DNA of 18,333 nucleotides from Thermoplasmata archaeon (lineage in GTDB: Archaea > Thermoplasmatota > Penumbrarchaeia > Penumbrarchaeales > Penumbrarchaeaceae): assembly GCA_023145185.1 (NCBI GenBank), contig JAGLEG010000443.1:1-18333 (forward strand), written 5' to 3'. Shown here piece after piece: positions 8,201-14,735 of this stretch; the first letter of the stretch is position 1, and each line of letters opens with the position of its first letter. Made by a program: the position numbers and the translations under genes. Under the pieces are notes generated by a model. That model searched no databases, was not told the origin of the DNA, and saw nothing but the letters and a program-made list of their open reading frames with translations.

Positions 8201-9361
8201 ATGATCAGGATAGGCCTCATCGTCAATCCGGTCGCCGGCATGGGCGGCAAGGTGGGACTGAAAGGGACCGACGGCGTGGTTGACGAGGCAAGAAAACGAG
8301 GCGCAACGGAGAGGGCGGAGGGCAGGGCCGATATCGCCATAAAGAGGCTTGCCGAGGCGTACACAAGACACAGGACCGATATCGAGGTCCACTGGCTCAC
8401 ACCCTCCGGGTCCATGGGTGAGGATGTCCTGATGCAGGACCAGGTTCCACAATGGACCATCGAGGTCATCGCAGACCATGGAGAGATCACCACCGCCGCT
8501 GATACGAGGGATTTCGTAAAAAAAGCGGTGGAGATGGGGGTCGATCTTCTGGTATTCTGCGGAGGGGACGGGACGGCAAGGGACGTGTTCTCGGCCGCAG
8601 GTCCAGAGCAGACGATGTTCGGGATCCCCTCCGGGGTGAAGATGCATTCGGGCATCTTCGCAATAGATCCCAGGACGGGGGGCGAGCTTCTCGAGTTCTT
8701 CATCAGGGGGGAGATGACAACGGGCGAGGGCGAGATCATGGACCTGGATGAGGAGAGATACAGAAAGGGTGAGTGGAACATCGCCCTGTTCGGCATCGCC
8801 AGGACGCTCTACGAGCCCTCCTTCATCCAGATGGGGAAGTTCATGGTAGAGGAGGCGACCGTGGAGGATTACATAAATGAGATCGTGGAGCACATGGAGG
8901 AGGAGATGGAGGAGGAGCCTGGATCCATTTACATACTGGGCCCCGGGGGCACCCTGGAGTCCATAGGCAAGGGGATCGATATCGACAAGACCCATCTTGG
9001 GGTGGACATCGTCATGGGCGGCGAGCTGATAGCCAAGGACTGCAGTGAGAGGATCATTCTCTCCGAGCTTGAAAAGCTCGATGCGGGAAAAGGGCATGAA
9101 AGGACAGCTTACATAGTGGTCTCCCCGATAGGGGGACAGGGTTTCTTTCTGGGAAGGGGGAACCTTCAGATCAGTCCTGCAGTGGTCAGAAGGGTGGGTA
9201 TGGAGAATATCATGGTGGTATCTGTCCCGCAGAAGCTGGAGAGGACCAAAGTGCTCAGGGTCGATACGGGAGACCAGGGGCTGGATGAGGAGTTCAGGGC
9301 AAAGGGAAGCATCAAGGTCCTGATGGGCTATCGGACCTTTCAGATGAAGAAGCTGGGCTGA
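8201..9361 (+). CDS. ATP-NAD kinase family protein, AcoX-like (COG3199 type)
   Basis: A 386-residue cytosolic protein. It has the kinase-fold opening GLIVNPVAGMGG (5-16), the signature CGGDGTARD (120-128), and GIPSGVKMHSGIFA (141-154). The C-terminal half carries the marks of the long AcoX-like branch: PGGTLESIGKG, DKTHLGVDIV, VVSPIGGQGFFLGRGN and ISPAVVRRVG. GGDGT is the nucleotide and metal site in NAD/diacylglycerol kinase folds, so phosphorylation of NAD or a related small molecule is expected. The true substrate of this long branch is not settled, so NADP supply is the family-level guess only. Start ATG 8201 is fixed by the immediate NPVAG strand and by promoter spacing. Stop is TGA. It is not in an obvious operon. 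Confidence 0.85.
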   Translation: MIRIGLIVNPVAGMGGKVGLKGTDGVVDEARKRGATERAEGRADIAIKRLAEAYTRHRTDIEVHWLTPSGSMGEDVLMQDQVPQWTIEVIADHGEITTAADTRDFVKKAVEMGVDLLVFCGGDGTARDVFSAAGPEQTMFGIPSGVKMHSGIFAIDPRTGGELLEFFIRGEMTTGEGEIMDLDEERYRKGEWNIALFGIARTLYEPSFIQMGKFMVEEATVEDYINEIVEHMEEEMEEEPGSIYILGPGGTLESIGKGIDIDKTHLGVDIVMGGELIAKDCSERIILSELEKLDAGKGHERTAYIVVSPIGGQGFFLGRGNLQISPAVVRRVGMENIMVVSVPQKLERTKVLRVDTGDQGLDEEFRAKGSIKVLMGYRTFQMKKLG

Positions 9362-9376
9362 TCGTTATCGTTTGGG

Positions 9377-9410
9377 TTTTTAATTTAAGCTTGTATATCG
9401 CTTAGTTCTT
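9377..9410 (+). repeat. Direct repeat copy A
   Basis: Begins with TTTTTAATTTAAGC, identical over 14 bases to copy B at 9562, and ends GCTTAGTTCTT against GCTTAGCTCTT in copy B. It lies just after the stop of the ATP-NAD kinase gene; its T-tract could also help end that transcript. Confidence 0.6.
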
Positions 9411-9419
9411 CGCTTATAT

Positions 9420-9459
9420 TTCCTGTTAAGCTGATTGAATACTTACCTCTTAAGCAGGA
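9420..9459. repeat. Imperfect inverted repeat (hairpin 1 of the spacer)
   Basis: TTCCTG-TTAAG (9420-9430) pairs with CTTAAGCAGGAA (9449-9460) with one bulged base and a loop of about 18. It is the first of a series of stems packed between the ATP-NAD kinase and the OFA transporter. Confidence 0.45.
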
Positions 9460-9467
9460 AAACCTTT

Positions 9468-9486
9468 GGAAAAACAGAGTTTTTCC
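9468..9486. repeat. Perfect inverted repeat, 8-base arms (hairpin 2)
   Basis: GGAAAAAC and GTTTTTCC flank the three-base loop AGA. The loop is the same as in hairpin 4 at 9540-9558, suggesting related units. Confidence 0.55.
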
Positions 9487-9492
9487 TGGTGT

Positions 9493-9533
9493 TATGAAAA
9501 ATACAACTATGTTAAAACGATCTCTTTTTCATA
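9493..9533. repeat. Perfect inverted repeat, 9-base arms (hairpin 3)
   Basis: TATGAAAAA (9493-9501) and TTTTTCATA (9525-9533) are exact reverse complements, with a 23-base loop. Confidence 0.45.
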
Positions 9534-9539
9534 GTCGTA

Positions 9540-9558
9540 GGAGAATCAGAGATTCTCC
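9540..9558. repeat. Perfect inverted repeat, 8-base arms (hairpin 4)
   Basis: GGAGAATC and GATTCTCC flank the loop AGA. On the plus strand the stem is followed within four bases by TTTTT (start of repeat copy B), so it could act as a weak rightward terminator. Confidence 0.55.
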
Positions 9559-9561
9559 CGA

Positions 9562-9595
9562 TTTTTAATTTAAGCTATAACATTGCTTAGCTCTT
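9562..9595 (+). repeat. Direct repeat copy B
   Basis: Shares TTTTTAATTTAAGC exactly with copy A, and then GCTTAGCTCTT with one mismatch; the middle nine bases differ. The two copies lie 185 bases apart and bracket hairpins 1-4. Confidence 0.6.
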
Positions 9596-9596
9596 A

Positions 9597-9635
9597 AAAT
9601 AAAAAAAATATCGGGGGGCGATCTCTCGCCCCCCG
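9597..9635 (-). terminator. Strong hairpin plus T-tract terminator of the OFA transporter gene
   Basis: A perfect 10-base GC-rich stem (arms 9612-9621 and 9626-9635, loop of four) is followed on the minus strand by ATA and eight T, then more AT. It lies 14 bases after the transporter's TGA. This is the clearest terminator in the window. Confidence 0.8.
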
Positions 9636-9648
9636 TGTTCCTTCTCTA

Positions 9649-11343
9649 TCACTCGACTTGCTCTGGAGCCTCTGGAGGCTTGAGCATGAAGGCGATACCG
9701 GCACATGCAAGAAGCAGTACACCAGCTGGTATGAACGCCCATATCCACGCCTCATTATCTCCCATCATCCCGCCCAGTATCGGGTAAGGGATCCCGCCTA
9801 TACCGTAGGCGAAGAAGACGAAGCCGTAGTTCTGTCCGACCATCTTGTTTCCGAAGAAATCCGCAGTCGCCGCAGGGAACAAGGAGAAGTTTCCACCGAA
9901 GTTGAACCCGACTATCGCAGCACCAGCGTAGAGCATGTACTCGTTGCCGGCAAGGAAGTAGAAGATCAGCATCATCACTCCCTGCAATCCGAACATCGCC
10001 ACAAACGACATTCGCCTGCCTATCTTATCCGAGATAGCTCCCCATGCGATACGGCCAATGCCGTTTGCGAGGGAGAAGAAGAAGGCCATCGCCGTCCCGG
10101 CTATTATCCCCGCCTCTGCAGCGCTTTTCCCGGAGTCCACCAGAGCCTCTGTGCCGAAGAGCTTGATCACACCGATCGTCATGAGCCCGGCACCTGCACC
10201 GAAAACGAACATGACAAAGAGCATCTTGTACTGTGCGGTCTTGCGCATCTGTGCGGGCGTGAAATCGATGGATCCTGTCGCTTTTTTATCCGATTGCTCG
10301 GGCGGGTTCCAGCCCTTTGGTTTCCACCCCTCGGGTGGGTTGATCATCAACATGCCCCCGGCGATGATGGCCACAAGGAAGGCGATACCGTAGATGAAGA
10401 ACATCTGTGATACCGAATACGAATCGAACAGGCCGCCCCAACCCGGTGTCAGATCAACTATGGACCCGAACTTGAATCCGGTCAGGAGCTTCATCCATAG
10501 CAGGGCGCCGAAACCGAATCCGGCCACCGCAAGCCCTGAGATCATGCCCTTTTTATCGGGGAACCATTTTACTGCCACTCCGATCGGAACGACGTAGGCA
10601 AGTCCTATACCTGCGCCTCCCAGAAGGCCCAATGCGAGAAGTAATCCGACAAAGGATGTGCCCACCGATCCACCGATCATGTAACCTGCTCCAAGGACCA
10701 CGCCCCCAAGGATAGCTATCTTCCTGGGTCCGAACTTGGCCGTGAGCTTACCACCTATGATGGTGAAAACACCGAACGTGAACAGGCCAAGGGCGAATAT
10801 CATCTGGGTCTGGGCCTTGCTGAAACCGAAATCCCCGGTCCCGGGCGAGAACATGACCTCGTACTCGTACGTCAGGTTCTCCTCGTCAACAGCGGTGAAG
10901 GTGAAGTGCCAGTTACCTCCCTTTTTGACCTTTACCAGGTTGCCGTCATCATCCTCAAAGACATAAGCTCCTTCAGAGTAGATGCCGGTATATGGTCCCT
11001 GGGCGATGGGTTCGCCTTCGCTGTAGACGTAGCCTACAACGGGTATCATCTTATCGCTCTTGATCGCTTTGTTCTCATCATCCATCAGTGTCAGGTCCAG
11101 GGTGATGGTCTCCCACATGGTCTGGTTACCATCCTCCGTGAACGAAAAGAGGAGGTCGGTATCCTCTCCAACCACCAGATCGCCTTCCCAGATAATGCCC
11201 ATGTCGTTTTCGAATGTATCATCTGGTAAGGGGGCTGAGAGCGGTGGCGTGAACACAGACCACGCATAGATCGCTCCCAGACAGAGCTGGATGAGGATCG
11301 CACCTACAACGATTATCCATCGATTCATTACCTTCTTGTTCAT
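9649..11343 (-). CDS. OFA-family MFS transporter (oxalate/formate antiporter-like) with a large extracytoplasmic insert
   Basis: A 564-residue transporter. The family opening is clear: NRWIIVVGAILIQLCLGAIYAWSVFTPPL-type first helix (7-35), then KAQTQMIFALGLFTFG (176-191), GGKLTAKFGPRKIAILGG (197-214), KWFPDKKGMISGLAVAGFGFGA (259-280) and NGIGRIAWGAISDKIGRR (427-444). About 12 membrane segments are present. Members of this family exchange small carboxylates such as oxalate and formate; the substrate here is unknown. The odd part is residues about 38-172, an acidic, beta-rich stretch (FSFTEDGN, NWHFTFTAVDEENLTYEYEV) between helices 1 and 2, where relatives usually have only a short loop. The start ATG has GGGGGATGA just upstream. 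The gene is followed by a strong terminator. Confidence 0.87.
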   Translation of the reverse strand: MNKKVMNRWIIVVGAILIQLCLGAIYAWSVFTPPLSAPLPDDTFENDMGIIWEGDLVVGEDTDLLFSFTEDGNQTMWETITLDLTLMDDENKAIKSDKMIPVVGYVYSEGEPIAQGPYTGIYSEGAYVFEDDDGNLVKVKKGGNWHFTFTAVDEENLTYEYEVMFSPGTGDFGFSKAQTQMIFALGLFTFGVFTIIGGKLTAKFGPRKIAILGGVVLGAGYMIGGSVGTSFVGLLLALGLLGGAGIGLAYVVPIGVAVKWFPDKKGMISGLAVAGFGFGALLWMKLLTGFKFGSIVDLTPGWGGLFDSYSVSQMFFIYGIAFLVAIIAGGMLMINPPEGWKPKGWNPPEQSDKKATGSIDFTPAQMRKTAQYKMLFVMFVFGAGAGLMTIGVIKLFGTEALVDSGKSAAEAGIIAGTAMAFFFSLANGIGRIAWGAISDKIGRRMSFVAMFGLQGVMMLIFYFLAGNEYMLYAGAAIVGFNFGGNFSLFPAATADFFGNKMVGQNYGFVFFAYGIGGIPYPILGGMMGDNEAWIWAFIPAGVLLLACAGIAFMLKPPEAPEQVE

Positions 11344-11410
11344 TTGGTCATCCCCCGGTTTATTGGAACATTATGGTGTCGGGTCCCCAAAGCTGTATTG
11401 ACACAACCTT

Positions 11411-11437
11411 CCCACAGGTGCCCTCCACCTGTGTGGG
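11411..11437. promoter_or_regulatory. Palindrome at the predicted start of the OFA transporter transcript (candidate operator)
   Basis: CACAGGTG (11413-11420) and CACCTGTG (11426-11433) are exact inverted copies around CCCTC; the outer CC and GGG extend the symmetry with one extra T. It lies about 25 bases downstream of the transporter's TATA-like box, over the likely transcription start, where a bound protein would block initiation. A 5'-end hairpin of the message is the other option. Confidence 0.5.
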
Positions 11438-11447
11438 ATTACGGGCT

Positions 11448-11456
11448 TTAATATAA
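11448..11456 (-). promoter_or_regulatory. TATA-like box of the OFA transporter gene
   Basis: On the minus strand TATATTAAA is present about 105-113 bases upstream of the ATG at 11343. The expected transcription start is near 11427, giving a leader of about 85 bases that holds the palindrome and the GGGGGATGA ribosome site. Confidence 0.45.
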
Positions 11457-11547
11457 CTGTTTTCCCCCCTGGATTGGCCCTATTCTCAATTATATTCGCC
11501 TTCCGTGGGGAAAAAGCTAAAACCTAGAGTATGTCATTGCCCTGTTT

Positions 11548-11790
11548 ATGGTATTCGGTTTCATGATGGTAAAGTGTGACGTTGCCGTGGAGCATGAGGT
11601 TTTCAACAAGCTCAAGGCCCTGGAATTTGTCATCGAGGCCTACCCCCTTCTGGGCGAGTACGATTTCATCGTGCACGTCAAGGGAAACGACCCCGAAGAC
11701 CTCGCCAATAACATAATTGGCCAGATCCGCTCCATACCCGGCGTTATGCATACCGAGACGTTCATTGAGTCCAACCTGGGCGGAATGTAG
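11548..11790 (+). CDS. Lrp/AsnC ligand-binding (RAM/SIAM) domain-only protein
   Basis: An 80-residue protein covering just the alpha-beta ligand domain of Lrp/AsnC regulators: strand MVFGFMMVKCD, helix HEVFNKLKALEFV, EAYPLLGEYDFIVHVKG (30-46), a second helix, and the closing IPGVMHTETFIE (63-74). There is no helix-turn-helix, so it cannot bind DNA alone; such stand-alone domains form oligomers and may sense amino acids or pair with full-length regulators. The start ATG 11548 matches the usual beginning of the domain. It is divergent from the OFA transporter and could take part in its control. It ends ATG-TAG inside a perfect 18-base palindrome, four bases from the end of ecfT on the other strand. 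Confidence 0.85.
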   Translation: MVFGFMMVKCDVAVEHEVFNKLKALEFVIEAYPLLGEYDFIVHVKGNDPEDLANNIIGQIRSIPGVMHTETFIESNLGGM

Positions 11791-11801
11791 TATACTACAT
11801 T
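11784..11801. repeat. Perfect 18-base palindrome spanning two convergent stop codons
   Basis: AATGTAGTATACTACATT is its own reverse complement. It contains the TAG of the AsnC-like gene (11788-11790) and the TAG of ecfT (11797-11795), so both proteins end Met-stop through the same symmetric bases. It may be a protein site or a transcript-end structure. Confidence 0.6.
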
Positions 11802-12547
11802 AGCAAGCCCCAGGCGAAAAGCAGGACCTCACCAGAGGCAAGCAGGAGTAATACAGCCTTCTCTGACAGCTTGAGCGCCCTTCCGCTTCCATGTTCTCTG
11901 GGCCTTTTCCCGGAGAACCCCCTCAACTCCAACGATAGGCCCATGAGGTATGCCAATCTAAGATGTCTGAGAAATAGCGGTTTGATCATGCGGGTGTAGT
12001 TCCTCCAGCGCCCCAGGTATCCGCGTCTCAAGCCAAGGTCCCGACCTCTAAACGCCATCTCTATCTCCTGCAGGTCCTCCGACAGGTCCGGGATCAGGCG
12101 CAGCACGAGATTGATGGAGAAGATGGCCGGATAGGGTATTCTGAAACTGCTCAGCCCCCGAAGGAACTCGCCCTCATCCACGGTCGATGCGAACAGCATC
12201 GTGGTCATTACCAGTATGGCGATCCTCCCCATGATCCTCGCCGCGGTTTCAAAACCGACAACGGAAAATAATCCAACCTCTCCCACGTGCGGGAACGACA
12301 GTGAGATCAGGCCGTTTCCATGCGGATGAACGGATTGGATCAGGCCGATGAAGGCCATCATCATCAGAAGCCCCCTGACGCCCCTTCCATATCTGCGGAT
12401 ATCCTCCGAATGGTAGGCGCACATAAGGAGCAGGATAAGAAGGAGGGGGAGCATTGTAGGGCCGTCCAGGACAAATGCGGCCGTGCTCACCACGATCACC
12501 CCTATGAACGTGACGCGGGGGTCCAGTTCCTTCAAGCCAGCCTTCAG
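11795..12547 (-). CDS. ecfT: EcfT, energy-coupling factor transporter membrane subunit
   Basis: About 250 residues with five or so hydrophobic segments. It begins KELDPRV, the LDPR signature of EcfT/CbiQ proteins, and carries both coupling motifs with Arg-Gly that dock the two ATPases: AFRGRDLG (about 165-172) and LELRGF (about 206-211). It couples ATP use to substrate import by an S-component in ECF transporters. The best start is CTG at 12547: GGAGGTGA lies at 12559-12552 with a four-base spacer, and CTGA overlaps the stop of the ATPase gene. The first conventional start in frame is TTG at 12535, which lies too far from the SD (246 aa). Last gene of the minus-strand operon; stop TAG. Confidence 0.87.
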   Translation of the reverse strand: MKAGLKELDPRVTFIGVIVVSTAAFVLDGPTMLPLLLILLLMCAYHSEDIRRYGRGVRGLLMMMAFIGLIQSVHPHGNGLISLSFPHVGEVGLFSVVGFETAARIMGRIAILVMTTMLFASTVDEGEFLRGLSSFRIPYPAIFSINLVLRLIPDLSEDLQEIEMAFRGRDLGLRRGYLGRWRNYTRMIKPLFLRHLRLAYLMGLSLELRGFSGKRPREHGSGRALKLSEKAVLLLLASGEVLLFAWGLLM

Positions 12548-14130
12548 CTCCTCACCTCCCCGTCCAGCGCCAGCTTGATCTGGTGATAGCTGCCCCCGCT
12601 CCCCATCCTCGACCTGCGGGCGATGACGGACGCGCCGTACATGGGCCAGTTGAGCTCCCCCATCATGTGCGGGTCTGACAGGATCTCCTGTGGGGGCCCA
12701 TCGCCAACGATCCGCCCACCCTTCATTACCAGCATGCGATCCGAGGAGGATGCCGCCTCGGGGTCGTTGGTGATGATTATATGCGGGGGGGCCGCCTCCT
12801 TCCTGAGGAGCCCTTTTACCCTCTGTATCATGACCCCGTCCAGGGACCGGAAGGGCTCGTCCAGCACCAGAAGGTCGCCTCCGGAGGTCAATGCCAGAAC
12901 CATCGCGAGCCTCTGCTTCTCACCCTGGCTGAGAAGCTGGGGCTCCCTCTCCGTCAGCCCCGATAGCTCCAGCGTCTCCAGCAACCTTATCTTCTCGTCA
13001 TCCAACCCTCCAAGCTCATCCTCCACCGTTTCGGCAAAGAACATGTTGGATGGCTCCTGGAACAGATAGAACACCTTCCCATCCACCTTCACGACGCCCC
13101 TGTCCGGGGCGATAAGGGATGCGATCGTCTTTCCAAGGGTGGATTTCCCCGAGCCGTTGGGCCCCATAAGCGCCAGGGAGCGGATCCCCTCCAACGAGAG
13201 GTTCAATCCCCGTATCCCTCCTCTGGAGCCGGGATATCTGTAGTACACGTCCTCGAGTTGAAGGGAGAGGTAGCCCGCCCTCGCCCCGTGTTCAACAGGT
13301 GAGAGCTTCCCCCTGAGCGCATCTCCCATGGTCCGGAGGAGGTCCCTTCTGACACCACTTCCGTCGTGGAACCCCAGCTCGACCGCCTTCCTGTAGGCTC
13401 CCACCATCGGGTCCTCCTTCAGGGAGAACCGCTCCAGGTCACCCATCAACACCCGGGAGGACGGCCCCTTGTGAACGATCCTGCCCCCGTCGAGGATCGC
13501 AACCTGATCGCAGAAACGAAGGCACTCCAACCGCTGTTCTATCTGTATGATGGTGATGCCGGGATGTAGCCTTCTGACCCCCTCTATCCCGTTTTGGAAC
13601 CTCCTCCTGCCCCTTGGGTCCAGCTGGGAGGAGGGCTCGTCCATGATCAGGACCCTGGGCTTGACCGCAAGGGAGGATGCTATGGCGACCAGCTGTTTCT
13701 CGCCGCCGGAGAGGTCCCTGCTCCTTCGGTCAAGCAGGTGGGCGATCCCGAGCTCCTCCGCGGCACGCATGGCCATGGAATTTGCCCTATCATGGGATTC
13801 CCCTCTGCATATCAACGAGAAGGAGATCTCATCTCTGCACCTGCCCTGGACGAAGAGGTCGGCAGGGGATTGGAACACCACCCCGATATCCCTTGATATC
13901 TCTGGGAGGGAGAGGGGGAGCGATCTTCCCAGAACGCTTCCCTCCCCTTCCAGGGTCCCCCGTATCAACCCCGGCGCAAGCCCCGACAGGATGTAGAGAA
14001 GGGTGGACTTGCCTCCGCCACTTCTGCCGGCGAGGCCCAGATATCCAACAGGTTCAACTTCAAGGTCCAGGCCAGAGAGGGTGCTTTTCCCGGCCGAACG
14101 ATAGGTGAAGCTGATCCCCCGAAGGGAGAT
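12544..14130 (-). CDS. ECF transporter ATPase with two fused nucleotide-binding domains
   Basis: About 528 residues holding two ABC ATPase domains, as in EcfA1-EcfA2 fusions that energise EcfT. Domain 1: Walker A GRSGGGKST (35-43), Q-loop VVFQSP, signature LSGGE (140-144), Walker B IMDEP with Glu165. Domain 2: Walker A GPNGSGKST (323-331), Q-loop YLFQEP, signature LSQGE (400-404), Walker B VLDEP with Glu425. The switch His of both domains is replaced, by Gln199 (QIEQRLE) and Asn455 (IITNDPE). The frame is open to a stop at 14214, but there is no ATG, GTG or TTG before 13968, which lies after the first Walker A. A start at ATC 14130, six bases after AGAGGAG and two bases after the upstream stop, gives the normal N-terminus ISLRGISFTYR. 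The exact start is uncertain; the domains are not. Confidence 0.82.
   Translation of the reverse strand: MSLRGISFTYRSAGKSTLSGLDLEVEPVGYLGLAGRSGGGKSTLLYILSGLAPGLIRGTLEGEGSVLGRSLPLSLPEISRDIGVVFQSPADLFVQGRCRDEISFSLICRGESHDRANSMAMRAAEELGIAHLLDRRSRDLSGGEKQLVAIASSLAVKPRVLIMDEPSSQLDPRGRRRFQNGIEGVRRLHPGITIIQIEQRLECLRFCDQVAILDGGRIVHKGPSSRVLMGDLERFSLKEDPMVGAYRKAVELGFHDGSGVRRDLLRTMGDALRGKLSPVEHGARAGYLSLQLEDVYYRYPGSRGGIRGLNLSLEGIRSLALMGPNGSGKSTLGKTIASLIAPDRGVVKVDGKVFYLFQEPSNMFFAETVEDELGGLDDEKIRLLETLELSGLTEREPQLLSQGEKQRLAMVLALTSGGDLLVLDEPFRSLDGVMIQRVKGLLRKEAAPPHIIITNDPEAASSSDRMLVMKGGRIVGDGPPQEILSDPHMMGELNWPMYGASVIARRSRMGSGGSYHQIKLALDGEVRS
12545..12559 (-). promoter_or_regulatory. Ribosome site that points to a CTG start for ecfT
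   Basis: GGAGGTGA, GGAG, CTG on the minus strand. The CTG overlaps the upstream TGA as CTGA. The same layout appears at 15242-15256. Confidence 0.55.
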
Positions 14131-14132
14131 AG

Positions 14133-14735
14133 CTAGCTCCTCTTCCTGCGCAGGATCACCCCCGTGGCCGCAGCGGAGAGAAGCGCAATGGTCAGAGGTA
14201 TGGGCGTATCCTCATCTCCCCTGTTCTCATCATCCGAAACCTCTCCAGGGACATCGACCACGTGCGACCTCTCGACAGAATAGGTGCCTATGTCACCATC
14301 CTCGGGGTCGGGGTGATCGTAGTGTATCGTGAATGAGATGGTCACCTTCAAGGTGCCTCCCTCGTGGACGTCCCGGACCCGGAAGAGGCCCTCAAAATAT
14401 TCCCCCGTCCACTCCAGGTCCGCATGTGTTCGGTCCGCCCCAGCGCCCTCGAGGCCGGATACGTCCAGCGATGCAGTTGGGGAGATAAGGTCGTAAGGTT
14501 CGCTCTCCGCCATCCTCACCAGCAGCTGAAAGGACCCTCCGGCCGAGACGTTGTCGGGTGCAAGTACAACGATATCGGGTAGTTCCAGCTGATATTCCCC
14601 CTCCGGCCTGCTCCCGACGTGGCAGGAGTCGCATCCCTCCTCGTTGGGGTCCGTCAATGCGGCCGAGACGAATATGGAGATCAGCAGGGTCAACGAAAGA
14701 GATGACACGATAAGAAGGTGGGTCCCGCTCCTCAT
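14133..14735 (-). CDS. Membrane-anchored single-haem c-type protein
   Basis: About 200 residues. It has an N-terminal signal/anchor (MRSGTHLLIVSSLSLTLL...), then a single CxxCH haem-attachment motif, Cys35-Cys38-His39, within GCDSCHVGS. An extracytoplasmic beta-rich region (about 48-165) resembles an Ig-like fold. A C-terminal membrane helix (about 178-195) ends in RRKRS. One haem with a single visible His ligand suggests electron transfer or redox sensing at the outer face; a structural disulfide cannot be excluded without biochemistry. The start ATG at 14735 overlaps the upstream stop as ATGA; an in-frame ATG 24 bases upstream is less likely. Stop TAG is two bases before the ATPase start. 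It belongs to the minus-strand operon. Confidence 0.72.
   Translation of the reverse strand: MRSGTHLLIVSSLSLTLLISIFVSAALTDPNEEGCDSCHVGSRPEGEYQLELPDIVVLAPDNVSAGGSFQLLVRMAESEPYDLISPTASLDVSGLEGAGADRTHADLEWTGEYFEGLFRVRDVHEGGTLKVTISFTIHYDHPDPEDGDIGTYSVERSHVVDVPGEVSDDENRGDEDTPIPLTIALLSAAATGVILRRKRS

Noticed and set aside
8150..9097. Minus-strand open frame of 315 codons
   Set aside because: Antisense to the ATP-NAD kinase, whose family motifs are certain; its His- and Leu-rich translation has no recognisable motif.
9362..9648. CRISPR array in the repeat-bearing spacer
   Set aside because: Only two imperfect copies of the repeat, 185 bases apart, and no regular spacers.
10058..11229. Several plus-strand frames opposite the OFA transporter
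   Set aside because: Shadows of a clear membrane transporter; no motif and no start signals.
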